This document shows positions 19,483 through 27,420 of a stretch of 64,000 bases of DNA, piece after piece. Numbering within the stretch: position 1 is the stretch's first letter; each line of letters begins with the position of its first letter. The stretch comes from Mucilaginibacter sp. JRF (GTDB lineage Bacteria; Bacteroidota; Bacteroidia; Sphingobacteriales; Sphingobacteriaceae). The stretch covers positions 558,001 through 622,000 of the forward strand of contig NZ_JADFBY010000001.1 in the NCBI RefSeq assembly GCF_015223065.1. The letters are read 5' to 3'. The notes beneath the pieces are model-generated. The model worked only from the letters and a program-made list of their open reading frames with translations. It ran no database searches and was not told the origin of the DNA. The position numbers and the translations under genes are program-made.

Positions 19483-19578
19483 ATGAAAACACCATCTACA
19501 AAAACAACCATTTGCTACTTGCGCTATCAATTCGCCATTACTCACCAGCTTACATGCAACAACGCCTGTTGTTGTTGA
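19483..19578 (+). CDS. Poly-cysteine leader peptide 1 (31 aa, ends CNNACCC)
   Basis: A short ORF, ATG 19483 to TGA 19578, too small for usual gene calling. The peptide starts MKTPSTKTTICYLRYQF and ends LTCNNACCC: five Cys in 31 residues, four in the last seven. It lies 33 nt past the riboswitch terminator on the same strand. The end of the ORF forms its own hairpin: CAACAAC (19557-19563, the Asn codons and flank) pairs perfectly with GTTGTTG (19568-19574, the Cys codons). Cys-codon runs at leader-peptide ends are known in mycobacterial cysteine attenuators. I infer a cysteine-sensing role; translation is not shown. Confidence 0.6.
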   Translation: MKTPSTKTTICYLRYQFAITHQLTCNNACCC

Positions 19579-19590
19579 TTCGTGATTTTA

Positions 19591-19670
19591 GAGATCCGGA
19601 GCCCGTTTTAAAAAGGCTGTGATCTCCACAATAATGACCGGAAGTAAGATGATTTCTCAGCGGGCCGGTC
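19591..19670 (+). promoter_or_regulatory. Attenuator-like hairpins after leader peptide 1
   Basis: Hairpin A: GAGATC (19591) with GATCTC (19621-19626), with inner AGCC/GGCT. Hairpin B: GACCGG (19636-19641) with CCGGTC (19665-19670), followed by TATTTT. The segment 19596-19605 (CCGGAGCCCG) can instead pair with CGGGCCGG (19661-19668), which would break both hairpins. Alternative folds like this are what an attenuator needs. Folding energies are not computed. Confidence 0.45.
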
Positions 19671-19718
19671 TATTTTATAATAAAATATTAAATCTATAGG
19701 AATAGTATACTATATTTA

Positions 19719-19726
19719 TATATTTG
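19719..19726 (+). promoter_or_regulatory. Promoter P2 (-7 element) of the second leader and susC
   Basis: TATATTTG lies within the 14-mer TTATATATTTGCAT (19716-19729) that is identical to the P1 -7 region. No clear TTTG -33 box is seen, so it may need an activator. A start near 19733 puts leader peptide 2 about 20 nt from the 5' end. Confidence 0.55.
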
Positions 19727-19753
19727 CATATATTATCACTATCTCCACATACA

Positions 19754-19837
19754 ATGAAAGGTTTATTATACACAGCAAATTTTCAACAGTTGAATATTGT
19801 ATTCAATGTCAACTGTTGCTGTATATGTTGTTGTTAA
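19754..19837 (+). CDS. Poly-cysteine leader peptide 2 (27 aa, ends CCCICCC)
   Basis: ORF from ATG 19754 to TAA 19837. It begins MKGLLYTANFQQLN and ends NVNCCCICCC: six of the last seven residues are Cys, coded TGT or TGC. It lies between a recognisable -7 box (19719) and susC (20107). Its Cys-codon tract (19814-19835) is complementary to 19964-19984, so ribosome stalling there would change the leader fold. I infer a cysteine-responsive leader peptide. An overlapping frame (from ATG 19806) is also open, but has no recognisable homology. Confidence 0.6.
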   Translation: MKGLLYTANFQQLNIVFNVNCCCICCC

Positions 19838-19984
19838 GCCGCTCGGCAAAGTTCTGCCAACCCTAACTGACCTCAGGGACAAAAAAATAAGATTCTTAAA
19901 AATTTATGGAAAGGGCGGTACCAAGGTATCGTGCCAAATTTTCTGCAAAAAAGGAGGTGATGCAACAATAACTATACAACAATA
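19814..19984 (+). promoter_or_regulatory. Long-range duplex sequestering the Cys codons, with SD-like element
   Basis: Bases 19814-19825 (TGTTGCTGTATA) pair with 19973-19984 (TATACAACAATA), and 19827-19835 (GTTGTTGTT) pair with 19964-19972 (AACAATAAC). That gives 20 of 21 paired positions, with two G-U pairs, one mismatch and a one-base bulge. Immediately 5' of the partner strand is AAAGGAGGTGAT (19950-19961), a near-complete match to the 16S 3' end, unusual for Bacteroidota. A further hairpin (GGAGATGC/GCATCCCC, 20003-20023) lies before susC. Structure read by eye. Confidence 0.5.
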
Positions 19985-20106
19985 GTTTGTTAAAGCAACA
20001 AAGGAGATGCGTAAAGCATCCCCTAAGGAATAATTAAAACAGAATGAACAGGCAGTCAATTGGCGTTGCACCTGAATCATAACATATAATTAAACATTGT
20101 AAAAGT

Positions 20107-23100
20107 ATGCAAAAATTGCACAATGTAAAGCGGCACATAGGCGCTTTACAATGCCTTGCCGTGCCATCACCAAATGGTATTGGTATTTACAGGCTCTTAT
20201 TAAAACTACGAACGCTTTTTTTTATTGCAACAGCAGTGGTATTGTTACCGCTGCAACTATTAGCACAAACTACTCCGCTCATCAATTCAAAACTGGCAGG
20301 TAGTGTCGTTGACGCTAAAACAAAAGAACCATTGCCGGGCGCTACTGTAGCCATACAAGGTACTACACATACTGTTACAACAGATGGTAACGGACATTTT
20401 AACTTTGTAACCGGCCAAAAATTTCCATACACGCTTATAGTTTCATACATCGGTTACAAAACACAAACGTTGATAGCAAATGGCGAAACACTTGTAATTG
20501 GCCTTGAAGCATCTGCCAGTCAGCTAAATGATGTAGTGGTTGTGGGCTATGGTACCCAGCAGCGAAGGGATGTGGTAAGCGCAGTCACCAAAATTGATCC
20601 ATCAACAACCAAAAATTTACCTGAAGGTAGTTTTGATGCCCAATTACAGGGTAAGGCCTCGGGTGTTCAAATAAATTCAAACATAGGGGTTCCAGGTTCA
20701 GATTTGTATATACGTGTACGTGGAGCCACATCTATAAACGCGTCCAATAGTCCATTGTATGTTATTGATGGTGTGTTTGTTAATAACAAAACACTGCAAG
20801 GCATATTTCAGGACAGGGCAACTTCGCCATTGGCTGATATAAATCCGGCTGATATTCAAAGTATCGAAATACTAAAAGACGCTTCCGCCATTGCCATTTA
20901 TGGTTCGCGCGGTGCTAACGGTGTTATTATAGTAACCACCAAAAAAGGTAATTACGGGCAAAAAACAAAAATAGAGTTCAATGCTTCGGAAGGGTTTGCT
21001 AACGCGCCGGGTGACAGAGTTTGGAAAACTACTACCGGGCCGGAGCATGCCCTGCTTGTGAATGAGTACAGTCGTAATATGGGTAAGCCGGAGCCTTTCA
21101 GGCCAAAAGATGTGATAGTTAATGGTGTGGCCGGCCGCGGCCTGCCTGATGAGCAACCAACTTACGACCGTATGAGTTATCTGAACCGCACAGCAGCGCT
21201 TCGTGATTATAATATAGCGGTAAGCGGTGGGTCAGAACGTACACGTTTTTATCTGGGTGGTGGCTACACCAAGCAGGAATCGATTTGGAAGCCAATGGCT
21301 TTTGAGCGGCAGAGCTTAAAGCTGAATCTCGACCATAAAATTAGTGAAAGAGTAACGGTCGGTACAACAAATACCCTTAGCCGCAGTTATCGCGATCAGG
21401 CACGCCCGGCTAACGGCGGTAACGGTACGCTGTTGCAGGCATCGCTAAATATTCCTACCTATCTGCCGATCTTTGATGATGCAGGTCAGCCGCTTCGCTG
21501 GGTTAACTTTGATAATATTGCTACGCTTACCAGCAGGGTTAACTTATGGTCAACCAGTTTGCATTACATTGGTAATACTTTTATTGATATTGACGTTGCC
21601 AAACACCTCAAATTCCGCTCGAGCGTATCTGTTGACTATAATAATTATGACGAGAACGAATACTGGCAAAAAAATACCATTTTGGGTAATGCCGGTGGTA
21701 AAGGCAGCCAAAGTGTTACCGCGCTGGCTACGCTGATTAACGAGCAAACCTTAAACTACAACAATAAATTCGGCAAGCATAGTTTAAACTTATTGGTAGG
21801 TAATACCATACAAAGTTCAACCGTACGCAATGTTAGCGCTACCGGCACCAATTTTCCAAGCGATGCCTATACACAGATATCATCAGCAGCAATACAAACG
21901 GCCTCGCAGTATAATAGCGCCAGCAAATTAGCCTCATTTTTTGGTAGGGTAGGGTATGATTATGCTAAGAAATATTATCTGGAATTTACTGCCCGAGCCG
22001 ATGGTTCATCGAAATTCGCAAAAAAATGGGGCTATTTTCCGGGTGTAGGTGTATCGTGGCGAATAAACGAGGAAGATTTTCTGAAAGATGTTAATCAAGT
22101 AAGTAATCTCAAATTCAGAGCCAGTTACGGCGCTGTAGGTAATCAGGAAGGCATTAATGATTTCGCGTCACGCGGATTGTGGAGTGGCGGTTACAGTTAT
22201 CCGGATGGCGTAGGCAGTAACGAAAACCCCGGCATTGGACCATACCAGCTGGCTAATAAAAACCTGACGTGGGAGCGTACCACTCAGTTCAGCACCGGTA
22301 TTGACCTCGGCTTGTTTAACGACAACCTGGCCATAGAATTCAATTACTATGATAAAAAAACTACCGACCTGTTGTTGTTAAGGCCATTAGCCGCCATAAC
22401 AGGTTATCCATCGTACACCAGCAATTTTGCGCAAATAAGTAATAAAGGTTTTGAGCTGGCTATAAATTCAACCAATATTAAAACAAGCAGTTTTACCTGG
22501 CGTACAGACTTCAATATATCAAAAAACAAAAACAATGTTGACAAAATTGAGGCTGATATTCCTTTTGCCGGTCGCGATTTGATAAGAATACAACAAGGTA
22601 AAGAGCTTTATTCATACTGGCTGTACAAGCAATTGCGTGTAAACCCTGAAACCGGAGATGCCGAGTTTGAAGATGTTAACGGCGATGGCAAAATTACTGC
22701 CGATGACCGCCAGATTGTGGGAAGCGTATGGCCAAAATTCTTCGGTGGCCTTACCAACAACTTTACTTACAAAGGTGTCGACCTGAATATATTTTTCACT
22801 TACTCATTTGGTAACAAGGTATGGAACCATAACCGTATGCTTGGCGAAACAGGTGGAACGCTTGACGCGAATCGTGTATTGCTGGCCTCTCAGCTTGATC
22901 GATGGACAGCTCCGGGACAAAACACCGATGTACCGAGGCTAACAGATGCCAACTATTCAAGACAGGAAAATAGCCGTTTCCTGGAAGATGGATCATTTGT
23001 AAGGCTGCGTTCCATCACGTTTGGCTATACCTTTCCAACTTCTTTTACCTCGAAAATAGGTGTCCAAAAACTGCGTGTGTTCGCCAGCGGTACTAATCTG

Positions 23101-23229
23101 CTGCTTTTCACTAACTATTCAGGCGCTGACCCAGAATCAAACATCGGTCAGGACAACATTCAGGGGTATGATTATGGTGTGCCGCCACAGCCCCGCGCGT
23201 TCCAGTTCGGTTTAAATCTAACCTTGTAA
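20107..23229 (+). CDS. SusC/RagA family TonB-linked outer-membrane transporter
   Basis: A 1040-residue TonB-dependent transporter. A long N-terminus leads to a signal peptide ending QLLAQT (about residue 54). A carboxypeptidase-like regulatory domain follows (GSVVDAKTKEPLPGATVAIQG, about 65-145), then the VVVGYGTQQRRDVVSAV plug start, IRVRGATSINASNSPLYVIDGV, LKDASAIAIYGSRGANGVIIVTTKKG, and a 22-strand barrel ending FQFGLNLTL. It works with the SusD-like lipoprotein coded 19 nt downstream. By my count it has no Cys and only four Met after the signal peptide. It follows a 269-nt leader after poly-Cys leader 2. The substrate is probably a sulfur compound (inference). Confidence 0.95.
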   Translation: MQKLHNVKRHIGALQCLAVPSPNGIGIYRLLLKLRTLFFIATAVVLLPLQLLAQTTPLINSKLAGSVVDAKTKEPLPGATVAIQGTTHTVTTDGNGHFNFVTGQKFPYTLIVSYIGYKTQTLIANGETLVIGLEASASQLNDVVVVGYGTQQRRDVVSAVTKIDPSTTKNLPEGSFDAQLQGKASGVQINSNIGVPGSDLYIRVRGATSINASNSPLYVIDGVFVNNKTLQGIFQDRATSPLADINPADIQSIEILKDASAIAIYGSRGANGVIIVTTKKGNYGQKTKIEFNASEGFANAPGDRVWKTTTGPEHALLVNEYSRNMGKPEPFRPKDVIVNGVAGRGLPDEQPTYDRMSYLNRTAALRDYNIAVSGGSERTRFYLGGGYTKQESIWKPMAFERQSLKLNLDHKISERVTVGTTNTLSRSYRDQARPANGGNGTLLQASLNIPTYLPIFDDAGQPLRWVNFDNIATLTSRVNLWSTSLHYIGNTFIDIDVAKHLKFRSSVSVDYNNYDENEYWQKNTILGNAGGKGSQSVTALATLINEQTLNYNNKFGKHSLNLLVGNTIQSSTVRNVSATGTNFPSDAYTQISSAAIQTASQYNSASKLASFFGRVGYDYAKKYYLEFTARADGSSKFAKKWGYFPGVGVSWRINEEDFLKDVNQVSNLKFRASYGAVGNQEGINDFASRGLWSGGYSYPDGVGSNENPGIGPYQLANKNLTWERTTQFSTGIDLGLFNDNLAIEFNYYDKKTTDLLLLRPLAAITGYPSYTSNFAQISNKGFELAINSTNIKTSSFTWRTDFNISKNKNNVDKIEADIPFAGRDLIRIQQGKELYSYWLYKQLRVNPETGDAEFEDVNGDGKITADDRQIVGSVWPKFFGGLTNNFTYKGVDLNIFFTYSFGNKVWNHNRMLGETGGTLDANRVLLASQLDRWTAPGQNTDVPRLTDANYSRQENSRFLEDGSFVRLRSITFGYTFPTSFTSKIGVQKLRVFASGTNLLLFTNYSGADPESNIGQDNIQGYDYGVPPQPRAFQFGLNLTL

Positions 23230-23248
23230 ACCACTAATTGATATCGAC

Positions 23249-24625
23249 ATGAAAATTTCAAAATATACTTTCTTTACAATTTTGGTCGCTGTTTTAACGC
23301 TGTCGTCGTGTAATAAATTTCTGGATACAAAACCCGTTAGTTATGTAAGCGATGATGTTACCATTTTTGATTTGGCATCAAGCCAGTCGGCCCTGCGTGG
23401 TGTGTACCGTCAGTTAGCCTCAACCGGCTATTACGGTGAAACTTATGTTACCCTGGGTTATTTTCCAAGCGGTGATGTTAAAAACCTTACCACCGGAGGT
23501 GCTGCCAACCTCGTTACGGTGAACTTCAGGGCTGATGATTTGAACTTTAACACCGCGTGGACAGCAATTTATTATACGATTAACCGGGCCAATAACGTGA
23601 TCACTAAGGTACCATCATTGGTTGGCCCGGGTTTCACACAAGTTCAAAACGATCAGATTGTAGGCGAGGCGAAATTTATACGTGCGCTGGCTTATTTTGA
23701 TATCGCACGCGCCTGGGGCGGCGCGCAGATTGTGCTCACGCCTACCACTTCAATTGACGCGCTTCCTCAAATAAAGCGTAGTACGCTCGACCAAACTTTT
23801 GACCAGGTAGAGCAGGACCTGAACGATGCCGAAGCGTTATTGCCTAATACTGTTAATCGTATTCGTGCAACCAAGCGCACAGTTTGGGCGCTTAAAGCGA
23901 GGTTATACCTGTACCGTAAAAATTGGGTAAAGGCTGATGAATATGCCACAAAAATTATCGAAGCAACTGATTATGAATTATTAAAGCCATTCAGCAGTTG
24001 GTTTGCTAATGATGTGGTTGGTACCCGCGAATCGATATTCGAACTGGCCTATAGCGCGACCAATCCAAGCACCATCAGGCAGCAAATGCAGCATTCAACG
24101 AACGGGGGCACCTACCGATACGCGCCTACCGACAAGTTTGTGCAATTGTTGAATGACCCGGCAGTATCAGGTGGCCGAAGTGCATTAATTGGAAAGGTAA
24201 CACAAGCGGGTACTACACTTTGGTTTGGTAACCTGTATTACCGGAAAAATTCAACTGATCCTGCTTACGTGCTGCGAATAGCCGAGCAATACCTGATCCG
24301 TGCCGAAGCCCGTGCACATTTAGGACTGATTGCTGGTGCAACTGGCGGGCTTGCAGATATAAATGCTGTGCGTGAACGTGCAGATGTTGCGCCTTTAACG
24401 CTTAGCACGGCCAATGATCTGCTGGTTGCTGTAGAGAGCGAACGCCGCATTGAATTTGCCTGGGAAGCTCACCGTTGGTTTGATTTGGCACGTACCGGTC
24501 GCGCTAAAACGGTACTTGAGGCAATCGACCCAAACATCAAGATTGATTCGCACGAAACCGTATTCCCAATACCGGTAACACAACTTCAACTTGATAAAAA
24601 TCTTGAGCAAAATGCTGGTTATTAA
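23249..24625 (+). CDS. SusD/RagB family nutrient-binding lipoprotein
   Basis: A 458-residue surface lipoprotein. Lipobox LTLSSC places the lipid anchor at Cys21. The SusD-type start NKFLDTKPVSYVSDD, TPR-like helices (GEAKFIRALAYFDIARAWGG, KARLYLYRKNWVKADEYA) and the C-terminal RIEFAWEAHRWFDLARTGRAK and VFPIPVTQLQLDKNLEQN are family signatures. It forms the lid on the SusC pore. The mature protein has only its lipid-bearing Cys and one Met, continuing the sulfur-poor trend of the operon. Confidence 0.95.
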   Translation: MKISKYTFFTILVAVLTLSSCNKFLDTKPVSYVSDDVTIFDLASSQSALRGVYRQLASTGYYGETYVTLGYFPSGDVKNLTTGGAANLVTVNFRADDLNFNTAWTAIYYTINRANNVITKVPSLVGPGFTQVQNDQIVGEAKFIRALAYFDIARAWGGAQIVLTPTTSIDALPQIKRSTLDQTFDQVEQDLNDAEALLPNTVNRIRATKRTVWALKARLYLYRKNWVKADEYATKIIEATDYELLKPFSSWFANDVVGTRESIFELAYSATNPSTIRQQMQHSTNGGTYRYAPTDKFVQLLNDPAVSGGRSALIGKVTQAGTTLWFGNLYYRKNSTDPAYVLRIAEQYLIRAEARAHLGLIAGATGGLADINAVRERADVAPLTLSTANDLLVAVESERRIEFAWEAHRWFDLARTGRAKTVLEAIDPNIKIDSHETVFPIPVTQLQLDKNLEQNAGY

Positions 24626-24658
24626 TTTATTCAATGTTAAATCATCAATCCATTATAT

Positions 24659-25993
24659 ATGAGTTTTTTTAATGTATCTAATGGCCGCTCTTCTGATTGG
24701 AAGAACTATGAAAAGATAGTCTTACGCTTGTTCTTCATCTATTTTATTTTACAAGCAGTTCCGCTCGATTGGAAATTTTACAGCCATTTGTTCAGCACCG
24801 ATGTGCTGCACCTGAATTTTTACGGCTTGTTCAGCCTGTCGAAATATGCCCCCCGCTTCTTTGGTATAACCGGCTTTGGTAACTGGCTGGTGGTAGCGGC
24901 CATTGCGACGGCGGGTACGTTGGTATGGCAATTTGTACAGAAGAAAGAGCCTGACTATGATGCGCTGCATTACTGGTTACGCGTTATTTTACGCTACCGT
25001 TTAGCCATTGGGATTATTGCTTACGGTTTAATAAAACTGTTCCCTTTGCAAATGCCTTATCCATCGCTTAGTAACCTGCACACCAATTACGGTGATTTTT
25101 TTGCCTGGAAGATTTATTTTCATACTATAGGCATCACCCAGGGCTATGAAACTTTTTTAGGGTTTGTGGAGATACTTGCCGGCGTACTGCTGTTCTTCAG
25201 GCAAACTACCACTTTCGGCACAGGCATTATACTTGGTTTTACCGGCAACGTGCTGGCTGCCAATTTTGCTTACGATGCCGGCGAGCAGGTTTACAGTGCC
25301 TACCTGGTGTTTATAGCGCTGTTTTTGTTTGTGTATGATTTGCCGCGTTTGTACAATTTACTGGTTCAGCAGCAATATACTATCGCCAATAAGTTTGTAC
25401 CGGTATTTAATAATAAAAACCTGAAAAGAAGCCGTGTTGCTTTGCGTGCCGCTTTTGTGTTGTTTGTAGTGTTGCTGGGTTTCAGTACTTATGCGAACTA
25501 CACGAGTGAGCCTTATAAAATTCCGCGTACGGCGGGATTGAAAGGTAGCTATGGGTATTACAATGTAAAAGAGTTTAAGCTAAACGGAGAAATCATTCCT
25601 TATTCGGTTACCGACACTAACCGCTGGCAAAATGTTGTGTTTGAAAAATGGGCTACCATAAGCATAAAAATAGCCAGGCCCATTAAGCCCGACAGCGATA
25701 CCGGCGAGGGTTATTATGTAAATGACATCGACAGGAATTTTGAGTCGGCTGGGGTGGGAGGGCGCAGTTATTTCGCCTACACGCCCGATACTGTTGCCAA
25801 AACCATCGTGCTTAAAAACAAGAATAAAAACCACGCTGAAGAAACCTTCAATCTTACTTACAACCAGCTGAATGATTCAACCATTATTTTAAAAGGCGTG
25901 AATGAGAAAAAGGATTCGGTATATGCAGAGCTTAACCGAATCACCCGCAAGTACATGCTGTTTGAAGGGCGACGTAAACCTGTTAAACTTTAA
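24659..25993 (+). CDS. Polytopic membrane protein, paralogue 1 of 3 (DoxX/HTTM-like)
   Basis: A 444-residue integral membrane protein. The N-terminal two thirds hold about eight hydrophobic segments; the C-terminal 150 residues look soluble and beta-rich. Motifs shared with the next two genes are an N-terminal NYEKIVLRLFFIYF and PLDWKFY pattern, a QMP motif, FLGFVEILAG, GNVLAANFAYDAGEQV, and a C-terminal EFKLNGEIIPYS and RWQNVVFEKW. It has no Cys and two internal Met. I do not recognise a named family; the helical part recalls DoxX or HTTM bundles. It is 33 nt past susD, so probably the same operon. Confidence 0.8.
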   Translation: MSFFNVSNGRSSDWKNYEKIVLRLFFIYFILQAVPLDWKFYSHLFSTDVLHLNFYGLFSLSKYAPRFFGITGFGNWLVVAAIATAGTLVWQFVQKKEPDYDALHYWLRVILRYRLAIGIIAYGLIKLFPLQMPYPSLSNLHTNYGDFFAWKIYFHTIGITQGYETFLGFVEILAGVLLFFRQTTTFGTGIILGFTGNVLAANFAYDAGEQVYSAYLVFIALFLFVYDLPRLYNLLVQQQYTIANKFVPVFNNKNLKRSRVALRAAFVLFVVLLGFSTYANYTSEPYKIPRTAGLKGSYGYYNVKEFKLNGEIIPYSVTDTNRWQNVVFEKWATISIKIARPIKPDSDTGEGYYVNDIDRNFESAGVGGRSYFAYTPDTVAKTIVLKNKNKNHAEETFNLTYNQLNDSTIILKGVNEKKDSVYAELNRITRKYMLFEGRRKPVKL

Positions 25994-25996
25994 GAT

Positions 25997-27409
25997 ATGG
26001 CAACTGCAAGCGTTTTGGCAATTGAAGCTCCGGCAAGGCAAACACAGCAACCTGCAAACCCACAGAGGCCGGTTTGGAAGGAGTACGAGAAAGTAGTATT
26101 TCGCATCTTTTTTATCTTCTTTTTTATACTGACTGTTCCATTTGACCCTGAGTATTACATACAGTGGTCTAATATTGACTGGACTAATCCTCATATACGA
26201 GATTTAGGTGGCCTGGGTGGTTTTGGCTACCGGTTTACAACCATAAATACCGAGAGCGGCATATTTGGTTTAGCCAGTTATGTTAATTGGGGCATAGCGC
26301 TTGTAATAGGCATCATTGGAGGATTGATTTGGACACTCCTGGACCGAAAATCGACCAATTACCGGGTGCTCAACTACTTTATAACGGTGGCGGTTACCTA
26401 CGCCATGATTACCCGGTTGCAGGGACTTACTTTCTCCAAAATATTTCCATCGCAAATGCCGCCATTGGCCGAAACACAGTTGAACACACCACTGGGTGAT
26501 TTTGTAGCGCAAAAATTGTACTGGATACAGCTAAGCTTTGTGCCAAAATATGAAGTGTTTTTAGGCTTTGCCGAACTGATGGTAATGGTTCTGTTGTTTT
26601 TTAGGGGGACACGGGCCTTAGGTGCTGCTTTAGCGATCGCGATGATTGGCAATATTGCCATATCAAATCACGTATATGATGGTGGTGTGCATGTGCTGGC
26701 ATCTTTCTATGCCTTGGGGGGAGCTTTTGTGTTGTGGCCTTACCTGCGTCCTATATGGAAACTATTGGTTAATCAGAAAGATGAGAAATTAGCCATTTAC
26801 CAATACCCATTCAAAGCACCCTGGCAAAAAGCCCTTCGTATCGGTTTAAAGGGATTTACTATCGCCATTTTCTTTGTGCTGAGCGCGTACCTGCATTATG
26901 ATAACTATGAGCACGACTCATACAAAATTCCGGCACGGGCGGGTATTCCCCATTCAAAAGGACTATACCTGGTAACTGAATTTAGAGTGAATGGCAAGGA
27001 AATTCCATACTCGCCGCTTGATTCGCTGCGCTGGCAGGATGTTACGTTCGAGAAGTGGTCTACCATTTCTTATACTGTACACAACACCTTTAACATACAC
27101 GCCGAAGCGGGAAGGGGCAAACAGTTCAAAGATGTTGACCGCACCTATGAGTCGGCCGGAACCGGCGGCGGCAGGTGTCATTATTATTACGAAGCAGATA
27201 CCGTTAAACAGACACTCACCCTATTCAACAAGAATAAAAAATATGTTGATGAACGCCTGCACTTGCATTACGAAAGGCCGTCTGAAACAAGATTTATCTT
27301 GACGGGCACCGATCAATACAAAAACAACATCTACGTTGTGCTTGATAAAAAAGACAAAAAATATCCATTATATATAGGAAGGCGCGCTGCGCTAACTTAT
27401 CAACCTTAA
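25997..27409 (+). CDS. Polytopic membrane protein, paralogue 2 of 3
   Basis: A 470-residue homologue of the preceding protein, starting 3 nt after its stop. It has the same plan: cytoplasmic lead, EYEKVVFRIFFIFFF, a QMP motif, FLGFAELMVMVLLFFRG, GNIAISNHVYDGGVHV, then a soluble domain with EFRVNGKEIPYSPLDSLRWQDVTFEKW and a C-terminal NNIYVVLDKKDKKYPLYIGRR. This copy has one Cys and five internal Met. Tight spacing means translational coupling. Tandem copies may form a hetero-oligomer in the inner membrane. Function not recognised. Confidence 0.8.
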   Translation: MATASVLAIEAPARQTQQPANPQRPVWKEYEKVVFRIFFIFFFILTVPFDPEYYIQWSNIDWTNPHIRDLGGLGGFGYRFTTINTESGIFGLASYVNWGIALVIGIIGGLIWTLLDRKSTNYRVLNYFITVAVTYAMITRLQGLTFSKIFPSQMPPLAETQLNTPLGDFVAQKLYWIQLSFVPKYEVFLGFAELMVMVLLFFRGTRALGAALAIAMIGNIAISNHVYDGGVHVLASFYALGGAFVLWPYLRPIWKLLVNQKDEKLAIYQYPFKAPWQKALRIGLKGFTIAIFFVLSAYLHYDNYEHDSYKIPARAGIPHSKGLYLVTEFRVNGKEIPYSPLDSLRWQDVTFEKWSTISYTVHNTFNIHAEAGRGKQFKDVDRTYESAGTGGGRCHYYYEADTVKQTLTLFNKNKKYVDERLHLHYERPSETRFILTGTDQYKNNIYVVLDKKDKKYPLYIGRRAALTYQP

Positions 27410-27420
27410 TATTTACTATC

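Noticed and set aside
19806..19985. Open frame of about 59 codons overlapping poly-Cys leader 2 in another frame
   Set aside because: It reads VAVYVVV across the Cys tract and has no recognisable homology. The poly-Cys frame is the better explanation. The KKGGD codons that make the SD-like element could still be coding.
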